A stretch of DNA of 39,388 nucleotides from JAJXWB01 sp047605445 (GTDB taxonomy: Bacteria > Pseudomonadota > Alphaproteobacteria > Rhizobiales > Beijerinckiaceae), in contig JASGFP010000017.1 in the NCBI GenBank assembly GCA_047605445.1, forward strand, positions 1 through 39,388, written 5' to 3'. Positions 1 to 12,604 of the stretch are shown here, one piece after another; the stretch's first letter is position 1; each line of letters opens with the position of its first letter. A model generated the notes under the pieces. That model was given only the letters and a program-made list of their open reading frames with translations, made no database searches and was not told the DNA's origin. The position numbers and the translations under genes were made by a program.

Positions 1-99
1 TTTGTTGGTGTTGTTTTTTGTGGGTGTTGTGGTGTGTTTTTTGGTGGGTCGCTTTGGGGTTGTGCTGGGCGTGGGCTTTCACGTGGGCCGCGACCTGGG
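1..99. other. G/T-rich low-complexity edge with no adenine for 80 bases
   Basis: The first 80 bases of the + strand contain no A, and the first 60 hold only two C, in a window that is otherwise strongly GC-rich and balanced between strands. The reverse strand is therefore a C/A tract. One reverse reading frame stays open to the window edge and is rich in His, Lys, Gln and Thr. A forward frame reads as a Val/Gly/Phe-rich hydrophobic peptide. I cannot assign a gene. It may be the low-complexity tail of a gene lying outside the window. Confidence 0.4.
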
Positions 100-261
100 C
101 TATGCGGGGGCGGGCCTGGCGGGCTGGAGCGCGACGGGCGGCGCACCTGCGGCAGCGCGCGGCTGGCCCGGCTGCACAGCGCGCGGGGGCGGATAGACCG
201 GGCCGTCGGAAAAGGTCGGGGGAATGCGGTCTTTGTTGTCGCTGGATGGATCGCCGCCCAC
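100..261 (-). CDS. Small Pro/Ala-rich hypothetical protein (53 aa)
   Basis: I do not recognise this protein. The case for a gene is the start: a perfect Shine-Dalgarno sequence AAGGAGG (reverse strand, 273-267) lies five bases before a GTG at 261. The first half is polar (Gly, Asp, Ser, Asn, Lys), with a short PPTF..GPVYPPP segment; the second half is almost all Pro, Ala, Arg and Gln and ends at a TAG. No signal peptide or membrane segment is visible. A TTG 33 bases further upstream would lengthen it but lacks such a ribosome site. It is divergent from ettA. A -1 frameshift near the end would carry the reading frame on to the window edge, so this may be the front of a longer, broken or frameshifted gene. 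Confidence 0.35.
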   Translation of the reverse strand: MGGDPSSDNKDRIPPTFSDGPVYPPPRAVQPGQPRAAAGAPPVALQPARPAPA

Positions 262-427
262 ATCCGCCTCCTTGTGCAATCGCTCGAATCTCAAATCACC
301 GCATGAATAGCATATGCGTCGATTTGAAGACCGGGGCCGCGGACAAGCGAAAAGGCTTCCCTCGCGCCCGCGCCGCGTCTAAAAGCGGCGCCAATCCCCT
401 CTCCCCCGTTGCGAGACAGTCGAGCCC

Positions 428-2080
<1,653 letters not shown>

Positions 2081-2186
2081 ATCTGAAGGGACCGGCGTCC
2101 GTGCGATTGTGAACGGATCGGTCGGTCATTACCCTCCGCGAGATGACGCGTTTATATACGTCTTGTCCCGCCAACCGCGAGGTCCC

Positions 2187-3167
2187 ATGCGCGCGATCCG
2201 CTGCCACGCCTACACCGGCCCGAACGACCTTCGGCTCGAGCAGGTTCCCGATCCTGTGCCCGGCGCGGGCCAGGTGCTCGTCAAGATCGAGGCTTGCGGC
2301 CTCGGCTTCGTCGACGGACTGCATGTGCAGGGCAAATATCAGGTGAAAATCCCGCTGCCCTTCACGCCGGGCAGCGAGGCGGCGGGCCGGGTGATCGCGC
2401 TCGGCGCCGGCACGGAAGACAAATTGATGGGCAAGCGCGTCGCCGGCTTCGTGATGGGCGGCGGGCTGGCCGAAAAGGCGCTGATGATGGCCGGCGCCTG
2501 CGCGATCATGCCGGAAAATTTCGAACCGACGGCGGCGGCCGCCGCGCTGATCAACTACGGCACCGCGATCTACGGCTTCGAGGATTGCGGCGACCTGAAA
2601 AGCGGCGAGAGCGTGCTCGTGCTCGGCGCCTCCGGCGGCGTCGGCATGGCGGCGATCGATGTTGCGCGCGGCATGGGCGCCTATGTGGTCGCTGCGGCGT
2701 CTTCGGACGAAAAGCGCAAGGCGGCGCTGGCGCGCGGCGCGCACAAAGCCATCGACTACACGCAGGCCGACTGGCGCAAGGCGCTGACGCAGGCGCTGGA
2801 GGGCAGGGGGCTGAATGTCGTCTACGATCCCGTCAGCGGAGAATGGTCGGAAGCCGCCTTCCGGTCGCTCGCTCCCGGCGGGCGCCACCTCGTCATCGGC
2901 TTCGCCTCCGGCGAAATCGCCAAACTGCCGCTCAATCTGGCCCTGCTGAAACGTTCCTCGCTGGTCGGCGTCGACTGGGGCGGCCATGTGCGCGCGCATT
3001 CGGGCGAGGGGCCGCGTCTGACACGACGGATCGTCGAACTGGCGGCTGCCGGCAAGATTTCGCCTCGCGCCGACAGCGTGCACGCATTGGCCGAGGCGCC
3101 CGAGGTGATCGCCGCCATGCTGGCGCGCAAGATGATTGGCAAGCCGGTCATCACGCCGCAGGTCTGA
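2187..3167 (+). CDS. NADPH:quinone oxidoreductase (zinc-free MDR family)
   Basis: Medium-chain dehydrogenase/reductase of the quinone oxidoreductase (QOR) type, predicted to reduce quinones or activated alkenes with NADPH in the cytoplasm. The N-terminal GroES-like domain (about 1-120) includes the family segment FTPGSEAAGRV (59-69). The Rossmann domain carries the nucleotide motif GASGGVG (147-153) followed by an IDYT segment typical of QOR. The catalytic-zinc ligands of alcohol dehydrogenases are absent. At 326 aa it has normal length. The ATG at 2187 was chosen because the family begins with MRAI and because GAGG precedes it; an open frame runs back to 2109 but that extension does not look like protein. 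The exact substrate cannot be told from sequence. Confidence 0.85.
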   Translation: MRAIRCHAYTGPNDLRLEQVPDPVPGAGQVLVKIEACGLGFVDGLHVQGKYQVKIPLPFTPGSEAAGRVIALGAGTEDKLMGKRVAGFVMGGGLAEKALMMAGACAIMPENFEPTAAAAALINYGTAIYGFEDCGDLKSGESVLVLGASGGVGMAAIDVARGMGAYVVAAASSDEKRKAALARGAHKAIDYTQADWRKALTQALEGRGLNVVYDPVSGEWSEAAFRSLAPGGRHLVIGFASGEIAKLPLNLALLKRSSLVGVDWGGHVRAHSGEGPRLTRRIVELAAAGKISPRADSVHALAEAPEVIAAMLARKMIGKPVITPQV

Positions 3168-3237
3168 TCCTTCATCCGCCGTTCATCTTGAGCGGCGCGA
3201 TATCCCGGTTCGGCCCATGCCGATCTGGAGACATCAG

Positions 3238-3495
3238 ATGAAGAAGCTTGTCCTCGCCGCAACCGCCCTTGCTTTTCTCGCTGGGGCGCCCGCCTTCGCG
3301 CAGTCGGCCGCGCCTGCAGCTCAGGCGCCTGCGGCGGCGCCCGCCGCCGCTCCCGCAACGGCCGCTCCGAAGGCCGCAGCGCCGCGCAGCGCCGCGTCGA
3401 TCGACTGTTCCAAACAGGCGGACGCCAAGGGCCTGCACGGCAAGGATCGCAAGAAATTCCGCAGCGATTGCAAGAAGGCCGCCAAGGCCAACTGA
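3238..3495 (+). CDS. Small secreted PsiF-repeat protein
   Basis: An 85-residue exported protein. Residues 1-21 form a classic signal peptide (MKKL, hydrophobic core, AFA before Gln). Next comes a low-complexity Ala/Pro linker of about 30 residues, then a single Cys-containing motif (CSKQADAKGLHGKDRKKF...CKK) that matches the PsiF repeat, the family named after E. coli phosphate-starvation-inducible PsiF. The two cysteines could form a disulfide in the periplasm. Function of the family is unknown. The start is supported by GGAG eight bases upstream of the ATG. The gene is followed at once by a strong intrinsic terminator, so it probably ends its transcription unit. Confidence 0.8.
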   Translation: MKKLVLAATALAFLAGAPAFAQSAAPAAQAPAAAPAAAPATAAPKAAAPRSAASIDCSKQADAKGLHGKDRKKFRSDCKKAAKAN

Positions 3496-3515
3496 GCGCG
3501 CATTCCGCTCTTTCG

Positions 3516-3546
3516 ACGGCCGGGCATTCGCCCGGCCGTTTTGTTT
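3516..3546 (+). terminator. Rho-independent terminator after the PsiF-like gene
   Basis: A perfect GC-rich inverted repeat (CGGCCGGGC 3517-3525, loop ATTC, GCCCGGCCG 3530-3538) is followed directly by TTTTGTTT. Stem, tetraloop and U-tract make this the clearest intrinsic terminator in the window. Confidence 0.9.
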
Positions 3547-3576
3547 GTGGCCGCTTGCAATCGGCGCTGAGATACG

Positions 3577-3594
3577 TATAAAGATATCTTTATA
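3577..3594. promoter_or_regulatory. Perfect 18-bp palindrome, probable operator of the SahR-like regulator
   Basis: The sequence TATAAAGATATCTTTATA is a perfect palindrome 22 bases upstream of the start of the ArsR/methyltransferase regulator. A second perfect inverted repeat overlaps it (AAGATAT 3581-3587, CTTT, ATATCTT 3592-3598). ArsR-family dimers bind such AT-rich palindromes, usually over their own promoter, so this is most simply the autoregulatory site controlling the regulator and metF. No second copy lies before metH. Confidence 0.7.
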
Positions 3595-3616
3595 TCTTTC
3601 AGTAGCGCTCTCGCCG

Positions 3617-4639
3617 ATGGCCCCTTATCCGCTTCCGCCCACGCAAGTCTCGCTCGACGCCGCCCTGGCTGCGCTCGCGGCGGCGGGCGAGGAGACGCGA
3701 CTGCGCATTCTCGCGCTGATCGCCGAGACCGAGCTCGCGGTTTCCGAACTGGTCGCCATTCTCGGCCAGTCGCAGCCGCGTGTTTCTCGGCACCTCAAGC
3801 TGCTGGTGGAAGCCGGCCTCGCCCAGCGCCACCGCGAAGGCGCCTGGGCGTTTTTCCTGGCCGCCCAATCGGGGCCGGGCGCCGAAATCGTGCGCGAGAT
3901 CGCAGCAAGGCTCGATCCCCGCGACCCCGCGCTCGCCGCCGACCGCGAGCGTCTCGCCGAAATCCGCAAGGCGCGCGCCGAACATGCCGCGCGCTATTTC
4001 GCCACGCACGCCAAGAGCTGGGATCAGCTGCGCAAGCTGCATGCGCCGGACGTCGACGTGGAGCGCGCCGTGCGCGCGATCGCAGGGGAGGGCCAGATGC
4101 AGCAATTGCTGGATTGCGGCACCGGCACAGGCCGCATGCTGGAATTGCTCAGCCCGCTGGCCGACCGGGCCATCGGCGTCGACCTGTCGCCGGCGATGCT
4201 GTCGGTGGCGCGCGCCAATCTCGACCGCGCCGGCGTGCGCAACGCGCAATTGCGCCAGGGCGACATCTATGCGCTGCCGGTCGAACGCAATTCCTGCGAT
4301 CTGACAATCCTGCATCAGGTGCTGCACTATCTCGACGATCCCGCGCGCGCCTTGCGCGAGGCGGCGCGCACGCTGAAGCCCGCCGGCCGTCTGATCGTCG
4401 TCGATTTCGCGCCGCATGCGGAAGAATATCTGCGCGAACAGCACGCGCACCGCCGTCTCGGCTTTTCGCACGAGGAGATCGCCGGTCTTCTCGCCGACGC
4501 CGGCCTCGACGTGATCGAACGGCGCGATCTCGCGCCGAAAAAGCCGACAAGCGGCAAGCTGACGGTTTCCATCTGGCTGGCGCAGGACCGCCGGCTCATC
4601 GCCGACACGACGCCCCATGGCGCGACGGAGTTCGCCTGA
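3617..4639 (+). CDS. ArsR-family regulator fused to a SAM-methyltransferase domain (SahR-like)
   Basis: A two-domain protein of 340 aa. Residues about 15-80 form an ArsR-type winged helix (GEETRLRILALI, then recognition-helix segment QPRVSRHLKLLVEAGL at 53-68). Residues about 125-330 form a class I methyltransferase fold with SAM-binding motif LDCGTGTG (165-172) and acidic motif GVDLS (187-191). This architecture matches the SahR group of Proteobacteria, which senses S-adenosylhomocysteine and controls methionine-cycle genes. The ArsR metal-binding CVC motif is not seen. metF starts one base after the stop and metH follows, which supports that role. An 18-bp palindrome upstream suggests autoregulation. 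Whether the second domain still methylates anything or serves only as a sensor cannot be told. Confidence 0.85.
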   Translation: MAPYPLPPTQVSLDAALAALAAAGEETRLRILALIAETELAVSELVAILGQSQPRVSRHLKLLVEAGLAQRHREGAWAFFLAAQSGPGAEIVREIAARLDPRDPALAADRERLAEIRKARAEHAARYFATHAKSWDQLRKLHAPDVDVERAVRAIAGEGQMQQLLDCGTGTGRMLELLSPLADRAIGVDLSPAMLSVARANLDRAGVRNAQLRQGDIYALPVERNSCDLTILHQVLHYLDDPARALREAARTLKPAGRLIVVDFAPHAEEYLREQHAHRRLGFSHEEIAGLLADAGLDVIERRDLAPKKPTSGKLTVSIWLAQDRRLIADTTPHGATEFA

Positions 4640-4640
4640 C

Positions 4641-5546
4641 ATGCTCGAGAAACTGGACAATCAAACGCGCACGAGCCGCGGGCCGCACAAGCATGTCGGC
4701 GTTTCCTTCGAGTTCTTTCCGCCGAAGACGGCGGACATGGAAACGCAATTGTGGGAGGCGATCGAGCGCCTCGCGCCGCTTGCCCCCGACTTCGTGTCCG
4801 TGACGTACGGCGCGGGCGGCTCCACCCGCGAGCGCACGCATTCGACGGTCGCGCGCATCGTGCGCGAAACGGCGATCAAGCCTGCCGCGCATCTGACCTG
4901 CGTCGCCGCGACGCGCGAGGAAATCGACGATGTCGTGCGCGCCTATTACGACGCCGGCGTGCGGCACGTCGTCGCCTTGCGCGGCGATCCGACCGGCGGC
5001 GTCGGCACGACCTACGAGGCGCATCCCGGCGGCTACGCGACATCGACCGATCTCGTGCGCGCGATCCGCCGCATCGGCGATTTCGACGTCTCGGTGTCCG
5101 CCTATCCGGAGGGGCATCCCGAAAGCGCGTCCTTCGATCAGGATCTCGATGCGCTGAAAGCGAAGATCGACGTCGGCGCGACGCGCGCCATCACGCAGTT
5201 CTTCTTCGAGAACGATATCTATTTTCGCTATCTCGACCGCGTGCGGAAGGCTGGCATCGACATACCGATCCTGCCGGGGCTCGTGGCCGTGCAGAACTTC
5301 AGGCAGACGGCGGGCTTCGCCAAGAAGACCGGCGCCAGCGTCCCGCAATGGCTGGCGGATCGCTTCGAGGGGCTCGACGACGATCCCGCGACCCGTAGGC
5401 TGATCGCAGCGGCTGTTGCGGCCGAACAGGCGCTCGACCTGATGGACAACGGCGTCGAGAATTTCCACTTCTACACGATGAACCGCGCCGACCTGGTGTT
5501 TGCAACCTGCCATCTGCTCGGCGTGCGGGCGAAGGTGGAGGCGTGA
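4641..5546 (+). CDS. metF: 5,10-methylenetetrahydrofolate reductase
   Basis: A flavoprotein that reduces 5,10-methylene-THF to 5-methyl-THF, the methyl donor used by MetH to make methionine. The TIM-barrel enzyme is 301 aa, normal for bacterial MetF. Visible family signatures are VSFEFFPPKT near the N-terminus (including the catalytic Glu), VSVTYGAGGS, HLTCVA, the FAD-contacting ALRGDP segment, and ITQFFFEND with PGLVAVQNF towards the C-terminus. The ATG lies one base after the stop of the SahR-like regulator, so translation is probably coupled. A dispersed palindromic repeat separates it from metH, which runs in the same direction. Confidence 0.95.
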   Translation: MLEKLDNQTRTSRGPHKHVGVSFEFFPPKTADMETQLWEAIERLAPLAPDFVSVTYGAGGSTRERTHSTVARIVRETAIKPAAHLTCVAATREEIDDVVRAYYDAGVRHVVALRGDPTGGVGTTYEAHPGGYATSTDLVRAIRRIGDFDVSVSAYPEGHPESASFDQDLDALKAKIDVGATRAITQFFFENDIYFRYLDRVRKAGIDIPILPGLVAVQNFRQTAGFAKKTGASVPQWLADRFEGLDDDPATRRLIAAAVAAEQALDLMDNGVENFHFYTMNRADLVFATCHLLGVRAKVEA

Positions 5547-5561
5547 TTATTTTGTGCGCGC

Positions 5562-5651
5562 GTCATCGCGAGGAGCGTAGCGACGAAGCAATCCATCCCC
5601 GAACCCCGACCGTGATCGGGGGATGGATTGCTTCGCTGTGCTCGCAATGAC
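5562..5651. repeat. Dispersed palindromic repeat between metF and metH
   Basis: Two imperfect inverted arms, left 5562-5600 and right 5618-5651, share GTCAT(C/T)GCGAG at the outside and GAAGCAATCCATCCCC at the inside. They differ mainly in a short variable part between. This matches a repeat commonly scattered between genes in alphaproteobacteria (GTCATTGCGAG...GAAGCAATCCA). In RNA it would form one long hairpin between metF and metH. A start chosen inside it (5628) would give the false N-terminus MLRCARND, a usual artefact of this repeat. Confidence 0.8.
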
Positions 5652-5678
5652 AGCCCGAAGACTGCAGGACTCTGGCGT

Positions 5679-9374
<3,696 letters not shown>

Positions 9375-9379
9375 GGCGC

Positions 9380-10648
9380 TCAGAGAGCGCTGACGGCAGC
9401 GTTGAAGCCGCGCAGTTTCTGCTTGTCGCTATCGAGCGCGAGCGCGATCTCGGCGTGGTCAATCGCGAAGCGGGCCTCGGCGACGGCGGCGGCGCGCAAG
9501 TCTCCGTTCGGCGCGCGGGCAAGCGCCGCCAAGGCCTTCTGCAGGCGGATCTGCACCTCGACGTTCGCGGCGCCGTCGCGCGCGATCGGACTGAAGGCGT
9601 CGGCGAGCAGGTCGCTCGCCGAAAGCGGCGCCAGTCGCAGGCGCGGGAAGACGGCTTCCCCGGTTTCCTGCGGCGTGCGCGCGTATTCGAGCAGCAGCCG
9701 CGCCGCGCGGCCGATGACGTCGATAGCGGTGCCTGGGTCGTTGATCGCCGGCGATAGAGCACGCGACGCGATTTCGGCGAGAACGGACAGGCCGAAACGG
9801 GGATCCTGATCGAAGGATCGGTGGTCGGCGATTGTGAATGCGCGTTCTATAGCCGCGATCGTCTCGCGGCTCGGCGCCTCGCCGGAATCGGTCAGGACGA
9901 AGGCTAGCGGCTCGGCGGCGAAGACGAAGCCGCCCGGCGGCTCCACGATATAGACCGCGCATTTGTCGCGCTCGGCGATGCCGGAGATTTCGCCGAGATC
10001 GATGTGCTGAACATAGCCGATCCGTTCCGTGGTCACGCGCGCCGCGCGCGGGTTCATCGGCTGTGCTGGATCGTAGGGCCTGGCGCCGAGCGTCGGCGCG
10101 CGGGCGCGGTCGAGCAGGGCTTCGCGCGCCGCATCTTCGACGATCCTGGCCGTCTCGCCGACTCGACCGAGGCCCGAAAGATGGTCGATCCAGCGCAGCA
10201 TTGCGGTGATGACGAAAGCTATGACTGCGAGCGTGACGACGAAAAGCACGAGCCGGCCGCGATCGCCGTAGAGTTCTGTGCCGAGCGAGACGATGCCGAC
10301 GAGGCTGAACAGAAAGGCGCCGATGAAGGCGCCGAGCGCGTTCTGCGTTGTGGAATCCTGCCGCAGAAGTTTGGTCGCGCGCGGCGTGACGTTGGACGTC
10401 GCGGAGCCGTAGGCGGTGACCATGACGTTGAGAGAAAACGTCGTGACCGCGAGCATGCTGGAGGCGAGAATGTCGAGAATGCGCTCGACAGTCTGAGGCG
10501 TGACGCGGGTCGGCGGCTGCCATGCCATGTAGCGCTCGGCGATGACGCCGGCCATCGCCGCGACGAAGCCGAGGGCCGCGAATATGGTCGCGCGGAACCA
10601 CAATTCCCGCGAGAGTCGCCGAAGCAGCCAGCGCGTGCGCGAGATCAT
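9380..10648 (-). CDS. DUF2254 family membrane protein
   Basis: A 422-aa inner-membrane protein of the DUF2254 family, whose function is not established. The N-terminal part has about four membrane segments: AALGFVAAMAGVIAE, a stretch beginning LASSMLAVTTFSLNV, a stretch beginning NALGAFIGAFLFSLVG, and LVLFVVTLAVIAFVITAML. They are followed by a large soluble domain of about 270 residues with conserved-looking segments such as RIGYVQHID, PPGGFVF and DPRFGLSVLAEIASRALSPAINDP. The start codon overlaps the stop of the upstream SDR gene by four bases (ATGA), so the two are co-translated. It is convergent with metH, with only five bases between the stops. A far longer open frame through the SDR gene is a shadow and not a fusion. 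Confidence 0.85.
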   Translation of the reverse strand: MISRTRWLLRRLSRELWFRATIFAALGFVAAMAGVIAERYMAWQPPTRVTPQTVERILDILASSMLAVTTFSLNVMVTAYGSATSNVTPRATKLLRQDSTTQNALGAFIGAFLFSLVGIVSLGTELYGDRGRLVLFVVTLAVIAFVITAMLRWIDHLSGLGRVGETARIVEDAAREALLDRARAPTLGARPYDPAQPMNPRAARVTTERIGYVQHIDLGEISGIAERDKCAVYIVEPPGGFVFAAEPLAFVLTDSGEAPSRETIAAIERAFTIADHRSFDQDPRFGLSVLAEIASRALSPAINDPGTAIDVIGRAARLLLEYARTPQETGEAVFPRLRLAPLSASDLLADAFSPIARDGAANVEVQIRLQKALAALARAPNGDLRAAAVAEARFAIDHAEIALALDSDKQKLRGFNAAVSAL

Positions 10649-11505
10649 TTCTCGGACCTGCGCAGCCCGAGCCGGCCGGCGATCATCCGGTCCAGCGCGC
10701 GATCCGGCAGAAAGCGCGGCACGATCCAGTTCATCAACGGCCCCGGCACGATCGGGATGCGAGCGGGCGGCTTGGGCGCGACAAGCGCGCGCAGCACGGA
10801 AGCCGCGACGCGCTCGGGCGGATAACCGGCGCGGCCGCGCTTCAGCATGTATGCGCGCAGACGCGCGACGGCGGATTGATAGTCGGTCTTGAAATAGGCC
10901 GAATAATCCTGCGCCTCGGCCTTGTCCCAGATTGGCGTTGCGATCGGCCCGGGCTCGATGACGATGACGTCGATGCCGTAGAGCATCAATTCGCGGCGCA
11001 ACGCGTCGGAAATCGCCTCCAGCGCGTGTTTCGACGCGGCGTAGGCGCCGGTGAAGGGCATGGCGAGACGGCCGGCGGCCGACGACATGTTGACGATGCG
11101 GCCGGGCTCGCCCGTGCGCGTCCTGTCTGCGCCGAGCAGGGGCGCGAAGGCCTGGATCACGGCGACCTGCGCGACGACGTTCACCTCCAGCTGGCGGCGC
11201 AATTCCTCGACCGGCTGGTGCAGCAGCGGCCCGGCGGTCGCTATGCCCGCATTGTTGACGAGGCCGGCAAGCGTTGTCGCGCCGAGACGACCGCCGACGT
11301 CGCGCGCGGCCTCCGCGACGCTTTCCGGGTCGGTTACGTCGAACACGAGCGGCGTCAGTTCGTCGCCGATCTCTTCGGCCAGGCGCCCGGCGTCCTCCAT
11401 GCGGCGCACGCCGGCGAAGACATGAAACCCTTCGCGCGCCAGCAGTCGCGCGATGGCGTAGCCGATGCCGGTCGAGGCCCCCGTTACGACGACGGATCGT
11501 TTCAT
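10645..11505 (-). CDS. Short-chain dehydrogenase/reductase (SDR)
   Basis: A classical NAD(P)-dependent SDR of 286 aa. It has the cofactor motif TGASTGIG (8-15), NNAG (84-87), a catalytic Ser in NMSSAAG (141-142) and Tyr155-x3-Lys159 (YAASK). The C-terminal third is longer than in minimal SDRs and resembles members acting on lipids or steroids, but the substrate cannot be assigned. The ATG at 11505 follows GGAGA at a good distance on the reverse strand; the open frame extends to 11613 but that extension is not protein-like. It is first of a two-gene unit with the DUF2254 gene, which overlaps its stop, and is divergent from the dioxygenase gene across a 185-base gap. Confidence 0.9.
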   Translation of the reverse strand: MKRSVVVTGASTGIGYAIARLLAREGFHVFAGVRRMEDAGRLAEEIGDELTPLVFDVTDPESVAEAARDVGGRLGATTLAGLVNNAGIATAGPLLHQPVEELRRQLEVNVVAQVAVIQAFAPLLGADRTRTGEPGRIVNMSSAAGRLAMPFTGAYAASKHALEAISDALRRELMLYGIDVIVIEPGPIATPIWDKAEAQDYSAYFKTDYQSAVARLRAYMLKRGRAGYPPERVAASVLRALVAPKPPARIPIVPGPLMNWIVPRFLPDRALDRMIAGRLGLRRSEK

Positions 11506-11690
11506 CGCGGTCTCCGCACATGGTCTGCGGCGAATGTGCAGACAAAGCCGCCGGCAAGGCAAGTGAGGGCCGAGCAAGCGCGGGGCTGACCTGCGCGCCG
11601 GCCTGTTGACCATACGCGCGCATGGGTCATGCTGGCGGACAAGGCGCGGCGGACGCTGGTCCAGACACGCGCGAACGTTGGGAGAACGTC

Positions 11691-12599
11691 ATGAGCGCTC
11701 AATTCTGGCCGGTCACGGATTCTTTCGCCGCGGAAGTGGGCGATGTCGATCTGTCGAAGCCGCTTTCGGCCGAAGATGTCGCCGATATTCGCGCGGCTTT
11801 CGACCGCTATGCGGTGCTGGTGTTTCCCGGACAGGAATTGTCCACGGGCCAGCACCTCGACTTTGCGCGGCATTTCGGACCGCTCGAAACCTCGATCGCC
11901 ACGCATCGCAAGGACACCAAGCTGCGCGTGGTCGCCGAGATCGCAGATGTTTCGAACCTCACCGAGACGAACGAGGTGTGGGGGGAGAATTCGCGCCAGC
12001 GCATGTTCCAGCTCGGCAACCGGCTGTGGCATTCGGATTCGACGTTCAAGAACACCCCTGCCTACGCCTCGCTGCTCTACGCGCGCTCCATTCCGCCGGT
12101 CGGCGGCCATACGGAATTCTGTGACATGCGCGCGGCCTGGGACGCGCTGCCTGAGGCGACGAAGGCGAAAATCGACAAGCTCATCTGCGAACATTCGATC
12201 TTCACCTCGCGCGCGAAACTCGGTTTTACCAGTTTCAGCGCGGAGGAGCGTTCGGCCATGCCGCCCGTGCCGCAGGTGCTGGTGCGGACGATCCCGCAAA
12301 CCGGCCGCAAGTGCCTCTATCTCGCCTCGCACGCTGGGCGAATCATCGGCATGGACGACGACAAAGGCCGCGCGCTGATCGACGAACTCGCCGCGCATGC
12401 CACGCAACGGCAATTCGTCTATACGCACCGCTGGCGCGTCAACGATCTCGTCATCTGGGACAACAGGCAGACGATGCATCGCGGCACGCCTTTCGACGAC
12501 CTGCGCTGGAAGCGCGACGTGCAGCGCGCGACGGTGGAGGATGTCGCCAATTCCTGCGTCCAGGCGGGGATGAAGGTCGATCTGCAGGTGGCGGGGTAA
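11691..12599 (+). CDS. TauD/TfdA-family Fe(II)/2-oxoglutarate-dependent dioxygenase
   Basis: A 302-aa non-haem iron dioxygenase. The facial triad is His114-x-Asp116 (LWHSDSTF) and distal His263 (TMHRGTPF). The 2-oxoglutarate-binding arginine is in the segment RDVQRATV, probably Arg279. The overall pattern (GNRLWHSD, HRWRVNDLVIWDNRQTMHRG) is closer to TfdA and alkylsulfatase- or 2,4-D-type dioxygenases than to strict taurine dioxygenase, but the substrate is not predictable. The ATG at 11691 is preceded by GGGAGA. It stands alone and is convergent with the cation transporter gene (five bases between stops). No ABC transporter for sulfonates or similar compounds lies nearby to help assign a substrate. 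Confidence 0.88.
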   Translation: MSAQFWPVTDSFAAEVGDVDLSKPLSAEDVADIRAAFDRYAVLVFPGQELSTGQHLDFARHFGPLETSIATHRKDTKLRVVAEIADVSNLTETNEVWGENSRQRMFQLGNRLWHSDSTFKNTPAYASLLYARSIPPVGGHTEFCDMRAAWDALPEATKAKIDKLICEHSIFTSRAKLGFTSFSAEERSAMPPVPQVLVRTIPQTGRKCLYLASHAGRIIGMDDDKGRALIDELAAHATQRQFVYTHRWRVNDLVIWDNRQTMHRGTPFDDLRWKRDVQRATVEDVANSCVQAGMKVDLQVAG

Positions 12600-12604
12600 G
12601 CCGG

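Noticed and set aside
9380..11623. A 747-codon reverse frame that would fuse an N-terminal extension to the DUF2254 protein
   Set aside because: Its first part is an Arg-rich out-of-frame reading of the SDR gene. The DUF2254 gene has its own ATG overlapping the SDR stop.
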